Positions 41,801-50,103 of a stretch of 62,245 bases of DNA are shown here, piece by piece. The stretch comes from an uncultured Selenomonadales bacterium (GTDB lineage: Bacteria; Bacillota; Negativicutes; Selenomonadales; Selenomonadaceae). The translations under genes and the position numbers were made by a program. Positions within the stretch are counted from its first letter, which is position 1. Every line of letters begins with the position of its first letter. The stretch covers positions 1-62,245 of the forward strand of contig CALFJC010000168.1 in assembly GCA_937877655.1 (NCBI GenBank). Direction: 5' to 3'. Below the pieces are notes generated by a model that ran no database searches, was not told the origin of the DNA, and saw nothing but the letters and a program-made list of their open reading frames with translations.

Positions 41801-43773
41801 AAATCGGCTCCGATACTTTGACTGTCAAAAAAGGAAAGAACAAAGAAATCGTTTTCATACAAGCGGACGGCACAGAACGAACGATTTTGGGCGGAGCTTT
41901 CTTGGTTGACAATTCCACAAAATCAAAAGTGACACTTTCAGCGGCATGGAGAGAAATTGCCGATGCTGCCGAGCGGACAGATGCAATCAGAATCGTCGGC
42001 AATGCCAAAAACAATACGATACTCGGCGGAAGCGGCAACGATACTTTCTACGGCGGAAACGGCGCGGATTCACTTGTCGGCAACGCGGGCGACGATAAAC
42101 TTTTGGGACAAAATGACAACGATATTTTGGACGGCGGCGCGGGCAATGATACAATCTACGGCGGCGCAGGTGCCGATACCCTTTCGGGCGGCGCGGGAGC
42201 TGATGTGCTTTTGGGCGACTCAGGCAACGATATTCTTGACGGCGGCAACGGCACTGATACTCTCAACGGCGGCTCCGGCAATGACACTTTGACGGGCGGC
42301 ATAGGAAATGATGTCTTTATCTTCGATTCGGGCAACGACCTCATCACAGATTATTCAAGCGGAGATAAAATTTCCCTCAACGCGACAATCGCTTCTTCTT
42401 CAGTCAACGGCTCCGACGCCACTTTCAAAGTCGGAAAAAATACCCTCACTGTCAAAGACGGCAAGGGGCAAAAAATTACTTTCGTAAATGCCGAAGGCGA
42501 AGAGCAAACGATAATTGGCGGAGCTTATTTGATTAACAATTCTACTTCCGCAAAAGTTACGCTTTCAGCCGCATGGCGCGAAGTTGCCGACGCTTCAACT
42601 CGTACAAAAGCGATTAAAATCACAGGCAACACTCAAAACAACACGATTCTTGGCGGAAGCGGCAAAGACACTTTATATGGCAGTACAGGAGCAGATTCAC
42701 TTGTCGGCAACGCGGGCGACGACAGGCTTTACGGGCAAAGCGGCAACGATATTTTGAACGGCGGCGCAGGAAATGATTATCTCAACGGCGGCGCGGGCGC
42801 AGACACTCTCGACGGCGGCGTAGGAAATGATTCACTTTACGGCGGCGACGGCAACGATTCTCTGAATGGCGGTACCGAAAATGATTATCTCAGCGGCGGA
42901 GCAGGTAATGATACCCTTCGCGGCGGCACGGGTGACGATACGGTTTACGGCGGCGCAGATAATGATAAACTTTTCGGCGACGCGGGAGCAGATACACTTT
43001 GGGGCGGAGCCGGCAACGATACCTTGACGGGCGGCTCCGGAAGTGATGTCTTCGTGTACAGCGCGGGCAATGACGTTATCGCCGATTATGCGAAGGGCGA
43101 TAAAATTTCTCTCAATGCCTCGATAACTTCTTCTTCAATCGACGGTTCGGATGCCACATTTAAAATCGGAAAAAATACTCTCACCGTAACAAACGGCAAG
43201 AATAAAGAAATTGTCTTCACGGACAAGAGCGGCACGGAGCGGACGATTATCGGCGGAGCATACTTGATAAATGATTCCACTTCTTCCAAAGTAACACTCT
43301 CCGCCGCATGGCGCGAAGTTGCCGACGCTTCCGAAAGAACAAAAGCGATAACTATCACGGGCAACGCTCAAAATAATTCGATTATCGGCGGGAGCGGTAA
43401 AGATATTTTCTACGGCGGCGACGGCGCAGATTCACTCGTCGGAAATGCGGGCAACGATAAACTCTACGGACAAAACGGAAATGATACTCTCGTTGGCGGC
43501 GCGGGCAATGACAGTCTCTGGGGCGGCAACGACGCCGATACTTTCATTTACGAAAACGGCGACGGAAAAGATGTCATCTTCGGCTTTGAGGATTCCGACA
43601 TGTTGAAAATCACGGAAGGTTTTTCCGCGTCTGTAAACAGCGCGAAGACAGAAATTTATTTCCAAATCGGCTCAACCGCCAATGCCGTTACGCTTAAAGA
43701 CTTCACCGCCTCGACTTTCAACGTCAACGGAAAAAATTATCAAATCAGCGGCTCTAAATTAATTAGGAATTAG
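38875..43773 (+). CDS. RTX-type protein with HELTH metallopeptidase domain
   Basis: This 1632-residue protein has no signal peptide and shows type I secretion features. Residues 1-150 are a helical N-terminal region. A beta-roll patch is at about 255-290 (NAGAGNDKISVG). Residues 430-690 form a peptidase: LAHELTHTLMETN (His592, Glu593, His596) followed by FIVEGSAELTHG, where a Glu would be the third zinc ligand, as in gluzincins. From about 820 it is a long array of GGxGxDxLxGG calcium-binding nonapeptides in three or more large modules, each ending in a conserved AAWRE-ADASERTKAI linker. The last 70 residues (FGFEDSDMLKIT to QISGSKLIRN) are shared with the other RTX proteins and are the presumed secretion signal. 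GGAG lies before the ATG. Confidence 0.88.
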   Translation: MTPQEVIKNFMAKLANHGYTSSDSVSEKMLNDAVTASSKFTGIQDVIDSMKADQVSAEKEAVEEILGSDYAGKTMSEISSDILSADAKNYDGTKISNAYLNEWNDRRSTVENAIKERKAYIFLEKYCGVQLPKKYWYNASNGYWTYWGGDSGLTGNEDTGAITGSDANITLKAGDVVNGKTLTAEDLQTLSKMDGYSLSGDTLIVGTGTEKTDRSVVPEIGNKYTATTSTAQNIQTGSNDWIVVATSANDTITTSGADSVNAGAGNDKISVGADYASILTGAGNDTIEISSEVKEIVLGDLNSNDVLKISGTFDAASAKIEDTMLVVTDKTGTRKIRLGDFDNAKNAKINSTTIGDWLANAGIDLNNLQATSSSNVVEELNSETATVTGGEGGRIEIDSDYTPSPLTAEPAAKTQDLQNQIATATGEINVNLDNVTLQSGDLEVDGATVGTISNEFPNISSFTKNGLTINLLGVMNQSTGKIESKTLDELDDSQKTILAGLFKWWAKECLQLTDESYGIGFNSSSTMVKEIGLYFSNTQTTILASAPYSYSGSITYTLSLNINMKYYDGIAADNFDGESSGTSALLDRTLAHELTHTLMETNVKYFSTLPQFIVEGSAELTHGIDDERGNAIFGVAYDADRLDSVLDLTDIDTGRTDAYAGGYMFFRYLAKQAALQTLFDSDPKSITGTEDADTINNTLDGATINALGGNDTITNSGENVLFKYTSGDENDLISGFNDTSTLQIGGGTGTYSKEIVGNDWILTVGEGKISLLGAATLSAVNIDGEEIDPTLLKITDADNSAVTIGASIKTVDATERTTPITITGNNLDNTITGGTNNDKIYGGKGADSISGGEGDDSIFGEAGKDILFGDNGNDYLNGGADADSIWGGAGSDTLLGDAGNDKLFGGEGNDSLLGDTGNDSLFGEAGNDTLTGGSGNDLFIHSAGNDVITDYATGDKISVSASIASSSVKGSDATFKIGSDTLTVKKGKNKEIVFIQADGTERTILGGAFLVDNSTKSKVTLSAAWREIADAAERTDAIRIVGNAKNNTILGGSGNDTFYGGNGADSLVGNAGDDKLLGQNDNDILDGGAGNDTIYGGAGADTLSGGAGADVLLGDSGNDILDGGNGTDTLNGGSGNDTLTGGIGNDVFIFDSGNDLITDYSSGDKISLNATIASSSVNGSDATFKVGKNTLTVKDGKGQKITFVNAEGEEQTIIGGAYLINNSTSAKVTLSAAWREVADASTRTKAIKITGNTQNNTILGGSGKDTLYGSTGADSLVGNAGDDRLYGQSGNDILNGGAGNDYLNGGAGADTLDGGVGNDSLYGGDGNDSLNGGTENDYLSGGAGNDTLRGGTGDDTVYGGADNDKLFGDAGADTLWGGAGNDTLTGGSGSDVFVYSAGNDVIADYAKGDKISLNASITSSSIDGSDATFKIGKNTLTVTNGKNKEIVFTDKSGTERTIIGGAYLINDSTSSKVTLSAAWREVADASERTKAITITGNAQNNSIIGGSGKDIFYGGDGADSLVGNAGNDKLYGQNGNDTLVGGAGNDSLWGGNDADTFIYENGDGKDVIFGFEDSDMLKITEGFSASVNSAKTEIYFQIGSTANAVTLKDFTASTFNVNGKNYQISGSKLIRN

Positions 43774-43838
43774 GAATGAGGAATTAATAATTAAAAAGCG
43801 GTTTTCATTCCTAATTCCTAACTCCTAATTCCTAATTG
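43761..43838. repeat. Heptamer-repeat inverted element (TTAGGAA subtype)
   Basis: AATTAGGAATTAGGAATGAGG repeats are mirrored by CCTAATTCCTAACTCCTAATTCC, giving a long hairpin. The element supplies the last codons (IRN) and the TAG stop of the first RTX gene. Confidence 0.85.
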
Positions 43839-43877
43839 ATAAAAATCTGTGCGGAAAATTTTGTGAAAAATTTTTTT

Positions 43878-43903
43878 CCCCGACTTCGGTCGGGATTTTT
43901 TTT
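43878..43903 (+). terminator. Terminator after the first RTX gene
   Basis: CCCGACTTCGGTCGGG hairpin followed by ATTTTTTTT. Confidence 0.8.
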
Positions 43904-43927
43904 GTGCAAAAAAGTTTTCTCAAATGC

Positions 43928-43958
43928 TTGACAATTTCGGGGGGGGGGCATTTATAAT
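43928..43958 (+). promoter_or_regulatory. Promoter with G10 tract in the spacer (putative phase-variable)
   Basis: A perfect TTGACA (43928-43933) and a perfect TATAAT (43953-43958) are separated by 19 bases, ten of which are an unbroken G run (43939-43948). At G8 the spacing would be the optimal 17. This is the layout of the phase-variable porA promoter of Neisseria. The start codon of the lectin RTX gene lies 113 bases downstream. Confidence 0.82.
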
Positions 43959-44071
43959 GGCAAAAAAGTTTATAGGGTTTTGGTTTATTGAAAGGATGAT
44001 TTTCTATGAGGGTTTAAAATTTTTTCTCGGACGCGCAGGTAAAAATTTTTTCACTTAAGGGAGGCTGTAAA
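43959..44071 (+). other. 5' leader of the lectin RTX gene, with a tiny reading frame
   Basis: The 113-base leader contains AAAGGATGA followed by ATG-AGG-GTT-TAA at 44006-44017, a three-codon frame with a plausible ribosome site. A GGGAGG site for the main gene follows at about 44061. It may be chance; no hairpin is evident. Confidence 0.35.
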
Positions 44072-47000
44072 ATGAATTACGTAATTAATCGAACAGGTGC
44101 TTCATTAAAAACGTCTGATGGCGACAATATTGTTTCGATAGCCGCTTCTTCAGACGGAGATAACTCGGTTAAGGCGGGTGCCGGCAACGATTCAATCTAC
44201 GTCGAAGACCGCGACGAAACCGAAGAGCAAAGATACGGAAACAGCATAAATGCGGGCGACGGCGACAATTACATTTACAACAGCAATGTCGAGGATTCAA
44301 CGATAATTGCAGGCTCCGGCAACGATACAATCATCACGGGCGGCGGCAACAGTGGAATGAATTATGTTACAATCAATGCGGGCGCGGGCAATAACCAAAT
44401 CACTGTCAACACTACGCTTGAAGACGGAGAAATTTATGCGCTCGGCGGAAATGATTTTGTTTCAATCGCGGGCGACGGAAGATATAACTCAATTTCAGTC
44501 GGCGGCGGCGATGATTCGGTTATCATGGGCGGAAACAATTCGACAATTAATGTCGGCGCGGGAAATAATTTCGTGACGCTCAACGCGAACAGTTCAGTCA
44601 ATCATATTATCGCGGGCAAAGATGATGACTTCGTCCTTGTAAATGATTCGGGAAATGATAATTACATTTCACTCGGCGCGGGCAACAATACCGTTCAAAG
44701 CGCGAGCGGTCGAGAAAATGTTTATTCGGGCGACGGCGACGATAAAGTTACTGTTGCGGGAGGCTATATCAGCGTCGGCGGAGGCAAAAATAATGTTTCG
44801 CTGAATTCAGGTTACTCAACGGTTATTGCGGGCGCAGGCGACGATACAATTATTGTTGCAGACGTTGACGAAACCGAAGAGCAAAGAACAGGAAACAGCA
44901 TAAACGCGGGCGACGGCGATAATTACATTTACAACAGTAATGTTGAAGATTCAACGATAATTGCGGGTTCAGGAAATGATACGATAATCACGGGCGGCGG
45001 AGATTATTACAATGATACTTCAATCAATGCAGGCGCGGGCGATAATCAAATCACAGTCAACACCGCAATGGACGGAGGCACAATTTACGCTGGCAACGGA
45101 AATGATCTCGTTTCAATCGCGGGCGAAGGCTACGGAAATAATATTTCAGTCGGCGGCGGTGACGATTCGGTTATCATGGGCGGCGAACAATCGACAATTA
45201 ACGTCGGAGCAGGTAAAAATTTTGTGACGCTCAACGCGAACAGTTCAGTCAATAATATTATCGCGGGCAAAGATGATGACTTCGTCCTTATAAATGATTC
45301 GGGAAATGACAATTACATTTCACTCGGCGCAGGCAACAATACCGTTCAAAGCGCGAGTGGTCGAGAAAATGTTTACATGGGCGACGGCGACGATAAAGTT
45401 ACGGTTGCGGGCGGCACAATCAGCGTCGGCGGAGGAGCAAATAATGTTTCGCTGAGTTTGGGCAACTCGGAAATTATCGCGGGCGCAGGCGATGACACAA
45501 TTATTGTTGCAGACGTGGACGAAACCGAAGAACAAAGATATTCCAACAACATAAACGCGGGCGACGGCAACAATTACATTTACAACAGCAATGTTGAAGG
45601 CTCAGATATAATTGCAGGCTCAGGTAACGATACGATAATCACTGGCGGCGGAAATTATTATTACGGAGATACTTCAATCAATGCGGGCGCGGGCGATAAC
45701 AGAATCACAGTCAATACTGCAATGGGCGGAGGCACAATTTACGCGGGCAACGGAAATGATCTCGTCTCAATCGCGAGCGGCAGTACCAGTAACACTATTT
45801 CGGTCGGCGACGGAAGAAATACTCTTATCGCAGATCAAAATTTCGATTCAAATTCTCTCACGTCGGGCAAAGGCTCCGATATAATCAAAGTAAGCGGCGA
45901 CAACAATTTCATAAATGCGGGTTCGGGAAGAAACAGTCTTGCTGTCAGCGGAGAATACAATACGATTATCACGGGCAAGGGCAATGATACAATCGCGCTC
46001 ACAACGACTTCAAAAAACAACGTGATAACTTTCGGCGAAGGCAACGACATTGTTTATAATTATCGGGCGACAGATACAATCGTTTCAGCGAAGACACTTA
46101 CAAAAAATGTTGTTGATGACGACGTAATTTTGACGGACGGCACAAGTTTTATGACTCTTGCGGGTGCCGCAAAAATATCTGTCAAAAAAAGCAAGCTCGG
46201 TTCAAGCGATAACATTTATAAAATTCTCGCGGCAGATAAAACAGTCGGCGATACTCTCCTGCCGAGCGGACTCCCCGAAGAGCCCGTTACCGTTCCCGCC
46301 GAGCCGAACTCAACCGCAATTCCCGATGACGCTTTGAGATACAACGGACACAGTTATTATATTTTTTCAAACGTCGGTCTCACATGGGCGGAAGCAAAAT
46401 CTTATTGCGAATCGCTCGGCGGACATCTGGCGGTTATCACGGACGCGAACGAACAAACTGCCATTCAAAATTTGCTCGCCGAAAAAGGATCAAAGAACAG
46501 CTATTGGCTCGGCGGCTATAAAAATGATGACGGCTCTTGGCAATGGATAACCGATGAAACTTTCAGCTACACAAATTGGGGATATGGACAGCCCGATAAT
46601 TCCTATGACTCGGAAAATCGATTGATGATGTATTTCAACACCAATACCAGTTGGAAACTCGGCGATTGGAACGATTTAAAGGAAGACGGGACTTGTAACA
46701 ACGAAACATTTTTTGGAACAGAAAATTTCGGATTCATTTGCGAATGGGACAGCGAAACAAATCAAAAGGCACTCAACATTTCCAACAACGCCAACAACAC
46801 TTTGCTGACGGGCTCTGCTCTCAATGATACAATCGACAACAGCGGCTCCAACGTGACGATAAACGCGCTCGCGGGCAACGATTCAATTCATAACTACTAC
46901 CGAACAAATGTTTCAATCGACGCGGGCGACGGAAATGATGTCGTTGACAATCAAGGCTCGAAAGTCACAATTCGCGGCGGCGAAGGAAAAGATTATGTCA

Positions 47001-49981
47001 CGAACTTTGGCAAAAATGTTTTGGCGGACGGCGGCGCAGGCGAGGACGATCTCAACAATCACGGCGCGAAGACAACAATTCTCGGCGGAGACGGAAACGA
47101 TATTATTCGCAACTGGGACGGAGATAACGGTTACGGCTCGGAAGTTTCAATCAGCAGCGGCGCAGGCAACGACACAATTTGGAATAACGAAGGCGAAGAT
47201 GCCACGATAAACGGCGGCACGGGCGATGATTCAATTTACAACGGCGGAGAAAATGTTTTGTTTGAATACGTCGAAGGCGACGGCAATGATTTTATCAGCG
47301 GCTTCAACGCGACAAGTACTCTCGACATTTCGGGCAACACTTTTTCCACAACAAAAAGCGGCAATGATATTATCGTGACGGTTGGAGAAGGAAAAATAAC
47401 TCTCTTGGGTGCGGCAAATCTTTCGACGCTGAACATTGTCGCAACAGATCCGACGCTCCTTACTTTCAATGATAAATCTTCGGCGATTGTTACGCTCGGC
47501 GCGGCGATAAAAACTGCCGACGCCTTAAAGCGCACAAAAGCAATTAAAATTGTCGGCAACACTCTCGATAATGTGATTTACGGCGGCGAAGGTTTTGACA
47601 CTTTGTCGGGCGGCAAGGGCGCAGATACAATTTTTGGCGGCAAAGGTGACGATTCACTTTTGGGCGGCGCAGGTAACGATTTTCTTTTCGGCGAAGTCGG
47701 AGATGATTATCTCGGCGGTGACGCGGGCGACGATACCTTATCGGGCGGCAACGGAGACGACACAATTTTAGGCGGAACAGGAAATGATTCACTTGTCGGC
47801 GGTAAAGGCGATGATTCACTTTCGGGCGAAGACGGCGCAGATACGTTGTCGGGCGGCACGGGCGACGACACACTTTTTGGCGGAGCAGACAACGATCAAA
47901 TTTTCGGTGAAGGCGGCGATGATTTACTGAACGGCGAAGACGGAGCCGATACGTTAAGCGGCGGCAACGGTGACGATACTCTCACAGGCGGCGCGGGAAA
48001 TGATTCGCTTATCGGAGGTAAAGGCGACGATTCAATTTCAGGCGGAGCAGGTAAAGATAAAATTTTCGGCGAAGTCGGAGACGATTATCTCAGCGGCGAC
48101 GCGGGCAACGATACTTTATCGGGCGGCAAAGGCAACGATACCTTGCTTGGCGGCACGGGTAATGATTCACTCGTCGGAAATGAAGACGAAGATTATCTTG
48201 ACGGCGGCGCGGGAAATGATACTTTGACGGGCGGCACGGGCAATGACATTTTCATTTACAGCGGCGGCAATGACGTTATCACAGACTATGAGGCGGGCGA
48301 AAAAATTTCCGTCAATGCGGCGATAACTTCTTCTTCCGTGAAAGGTTCCGACGCCACTTTTAAAATCGGCGCGAACACTTTGACTGTCAAGAACGGCAAA
48401 AGCAAAGAAATTATTTTCGCAGACAAAGACGGTAACGAGAAAACGATAATCGGCGGTACATTCTTGGCGAATGATTCCACTTCGGCAAAAGTGACGATGT
48501 CCGCCGCATGGAGAGAAATTGCCGACGCTTCCGAAAGAACAAAGGCAATTAATATTGTCGGAAATGCAAAGAACAATTCAATCTTCGGCGGGCGCGGCAA
48601 CGACACGATTTACGGCGGCAAGGGAAATGATTATCTTGTCGGCAACGCGGGCGATGATGAACTTTTCGGCGAAACAGGAGACGACACTTTGATTGGCGGC
48701 GCGGGAAACGACACCTTGACGGGCGGCGACGGAGAAGATTTGTTTATCTTTGACGAAGGCGATGACATTATTTCCGATTATGCGGCAGGAGATAAAATTT
48801 CTCTCGGCGGAAAAATTTCCGAAACGTCACTCGCGGGTTCAGATGCAATTTTCAAAATCGGCGAGAATACTCTCACCGTAACGGACGGCAAAAATAAAAA
48901 AATCGCCTTCATAAATGCTGACGGCACTAATCAAATGATAATCGGCGGCGCACTTTTGATAAACAATTCGACAGCCGCGAAGGTAACTCTCTCAGATGAA
49001 TTTGAAGTTGCCGACGCTTCCGCAAGGACAAAAGCCGTGAATATCACGGGCAATTCAAATGATAATTCGATTTTCGGCGGGAGCGGCAACGATACAATTT
49101 ACAGCGGCGACGGCACGGATTATTTGGTTGGAAATGCGGGAGCCGATAAGCTTTACGGGCAAGCCGGCAACGATACTTTAATTGGCGGCGCAGGTAATGA
49201 TTCTTTGTGGGGCGGCGCGGGAGATGATTTATTTATTGTCGACGCAGGAAATGATTTTATCGTTGATTATGCGAAGGGCGACAAAATTTCCGTCAACGCC
49301 GAAATAATTTCTTCTGCAGTCAGCGGCTCCAATGCAATTTTCAAAATCGGAACGAGAACTTTGACTGTAACGAAGGGCAAAAACAAAGAAATTACTTTCA
49401 TACAAGCAGACGGCTCCGAGCGGACGATTTTGGGCGGTGCATTTTTGGCGAATGATTCGACAGCCGCGAAAGTAACGATGTCCGCCGCATGGAGAGTAGT
49501 TGCCGACGCCTCCGAGAGAACAGCGGCAATTAATATCGTCGGCAACGCAAATGATAATTCTATCTTCGGCGGGAGCGATAACGATACTTTTTACGGCGGC
49601 GACGGCGCGGATTATTTGATTGGCAATGCGGGCGACGATTTGATTTACGGACAAGCGGGAGCAGATAAAATTTTCGGCGAAAACGGAGATGATACTCTCA
49701 GCGGCGGCAAAGGCAATGATTCACTTTGGGGCGGAGATGGAGCCGATAATTTCCTTTATGCGAGCGGTGACGGAAAAGATGTCATCTTCGGCTTTGAGGA
49801 TAATGACATGTTAAAAATCACGGGCAATTTCTCCGCAACTTATAATGAAACTTCCAAAGCAGTTACGTTCAAAGTCGGTTCAACGGCAAGCGCGATTACG
49901 CTTAAAGATTTTTCGGCAACGAGTTTCAACGTCAACGGAGATTCTTATCAAATCAGCGGCTCTTCTCTCGTCAAGAAATAA
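44072..49981 (+). CDS. Giant RTX-type adhesin with C-type lectin domain
   Basis: The 1969-residue protein has no signal peptide. Residues 1-660 are beta-roll repeats built from three tandem copies of a roughly 218-residue unit (marker NAGDGDNYIYNSNV at 44240, 44893 and 45550). Residues about 750-895 form a C-type lectin-like domain: YNGHSYYIFSNVGLTWAEAK, CESLGGHLAVITD, SYWLGGYKNDDGSWQWITDE, DWNDL and GFICEWD, with paired cysteines. Further beta-roll arrays with ADASERTKAI-type linkers fill 900-1900. The last 70 residues (FGFEDNDMLKIT to QISGSSLVKK) match the other RTX proteins. It is probably a secreted or surface-attached glycan-binding adhesin. GGGAGG stands before the ATG. Its promoter carries a G10 tract, so expression may switch. 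Confidence 0.88.
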   Translation: MNYVINRTGASLKTSDGDNIVSIAASSDGDNSVKAGAGNDSIYVEDRDETEEQRYGNSINAGDGDNYIYNSNVEDSTIIAGSGNDTIITGGGNSGMNYVTINAGAGNNQITVNTTLEDGEIYALGGNDFVSIAGDGRYNSISVGGGDDSVIMGGNNSTINVGAGNNFVTLNANSSVNHIIAGKDDDFVLVNDSGNDNYISLGAGNNTVQSASGRENVYSGDGDDKVTVAGGYISVGGGKNNVSLNSGYSTVIAGAGDDTIIVADVDETEEQRTGNSINAGDGDNYIYNSNVEDSTIIAGSGNDTIITGGGDYYNDTSINAGAGDNQITVNTAMDGGTIYAGNGNDLVSIAGEGYGNNISVGGGDDSVIMGGEQSTINVGAGKNFVTLNANSSVNNIIAGKDDDFVLINDSGNDNYISLGAGNNTVQSASGRENVYMGDGDDKVTVAGGTISVGGGANNVSLSLGNSEIIAGAGDDTIIVADVDETEEQRYSNNINAGDGNNYIYNSNVEGSDIIAGSGNDTIITGGGNYYYGDTSINAGAGDNRITVNTAMGGGTIYAGNGNDLVSIASGSTSNTISVGDGRNTLIADQNFDSNSLTSGKGSDIIKVSGDNNFINAGSGRNSLAVSGEYNTIITGKGNDTIALTTTSKNNVITFGEGNDIVYNYRATDTIVSAKTLTKNVVDDDVILTDGTSFMTLAGAAKISVKKSKLGSSDNIYKILAADKTVGDTLLPSGLPEEPVTVPAEPNSTAIPDDALRYNGHSYYIFSNVGLTWAEAKSYCESLGGHLAVITDANEQTAIQNLLAEKGSKNSYWLGGYKNDDGSWQWITDETFSYTNWGYGQPDNSYDSENRLMMYFNTNTSWKLGDWNDLKEDGTCNNETFFGTENFGFICEWDSETNQKALNISNNANNTLLTGSALNDTIDNSGSNVTINALAGNDSIHNYYRTNVSIDAGDGNDVVDNQGSKVTIRGGEGKDYVTNFGKNVLADGGAGEDDLNNHGAKTTILGGDGNDIIRNWDGDNGYGSEVSISSGAGNDTIWNNEGEDATINGGTGDDSIYNGGENVLFEYVEGDGNDFISGFNATSTLDISGNTFSTTKSGNDIIVTVGEGKITLLGAANLSTLNIVATDPTLLTFNDKSSAIVTLGAAIKTADALKRTKAIKIVGNTLDNVIYGGEGFDTLSGGKGADTIFGGKGDDSLLGGAGNDFLFGEVGDDYLGGDAGDDTLSGGNGDDTILGGTGNDSLVGGKGDDSLSGEDGADTLSGGTGDDTLFGGADNDQIFGEGGDDLLNGEDGADTLSGGNGDDTLTGGAGNDSLIGGKGDDSISGGAGKDKIFGEVGDDYLSGDAGNDTLSGGKGNDTLLGGTGNDSLVGNEDEDYLDGGAGNDTLTGGTGNDIFIYSGGNDVITDYEAGEKISVNAAITSSSVKGSDATFKIGANTLTVKNGKSKEIIFADKDGNEKTIIGGTFLANDSTSAKVTMSAAWREIADASERTKAINIVGNAKNNSIFGGRGNDTIYGGKGNDYLVGNAGDDELFGETGDDTLIGGAGNDTLTGGDGEDLFIFDEGDDIISDYAAGDKISLGGKISETSLAGSDAIFKIGENTLTVTDGKNKKIAFINADGTNQMIIGGALLINNSTAAKVTLSDEFEVADASARTKAVNITGNSNDNSIFGGSGNDTIYSGDGTDYLVGNAGADKLYGQAGNDTLIGGAGNDSLWGGAGDDLFIVDAGNDFIVDYAKGDKISVNAEIISSAVSGSNAIFKIGTRTLTVTKGKNKEITFIQADGSERTILGGAFLANDSTAAKVTMSAAWRVVADASERTAAINIVGNANDNSIFGGSDNDTFYGGDGADYLIGNAGDDLIYGQAGADKIFGENGDDTLSGGKGNDSLWGGDGADNFLYASGDGKDVIFGFEDNDMLKITGNFSATYNETSKAVTFKVGSTASAITLKDFSATSFNVNGDSYQISGSSLVKK
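44213..45790 (+). repeat. Tandem 654-bp repeats in the lectin RTX gene
   Basis: Copies begin at GACGAAACCGAAGA (44213), GACGAAACCGAAGA (44867) and GACGAAACCGAAGA (45518), giving periods of 654 and 651 bases; the third is partial. DNA similarity is high over much of each unit, which would permit unequal recombination. Confidence 0.8.
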
Positions 49982-50008
49982 AAACCTGCGCGGAAAAAAT
50001 TTTTTAAT

Positions 50009-50038
50009 CTCGTCGAAAAACTCGGCGGGATTTTTTTT
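50009..50038 (+). terminator. Terminator after the lectin RTX gene
   Basis: TCTCGTCG and CGGCGGGA form an imperfect stem around AAAAACT, followed by T8. Confidence 0.6.
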
Positions 50039-50103
50039 GCAAAAGCTTGATCCGCAACTTTGAATGAGCTAAGATGATAAAAAATTTTAAGGAGGAATTT
50101 TCT

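Noticed and set aside
41380..43540. Regular short DNA repeats resembling a CRISPR array
   Set aside because: The units are in-frame GGxGxDxLxGG codons without constant repeats and unique spacers; no cas genes are in the window.
44006..44017. Leader peptide of three codons as an attenuator
   Set aside because: No alternative hairpins or terminator are visible in the leader, so chance cannot be excluded; noted only as a feature of the 5' leader.
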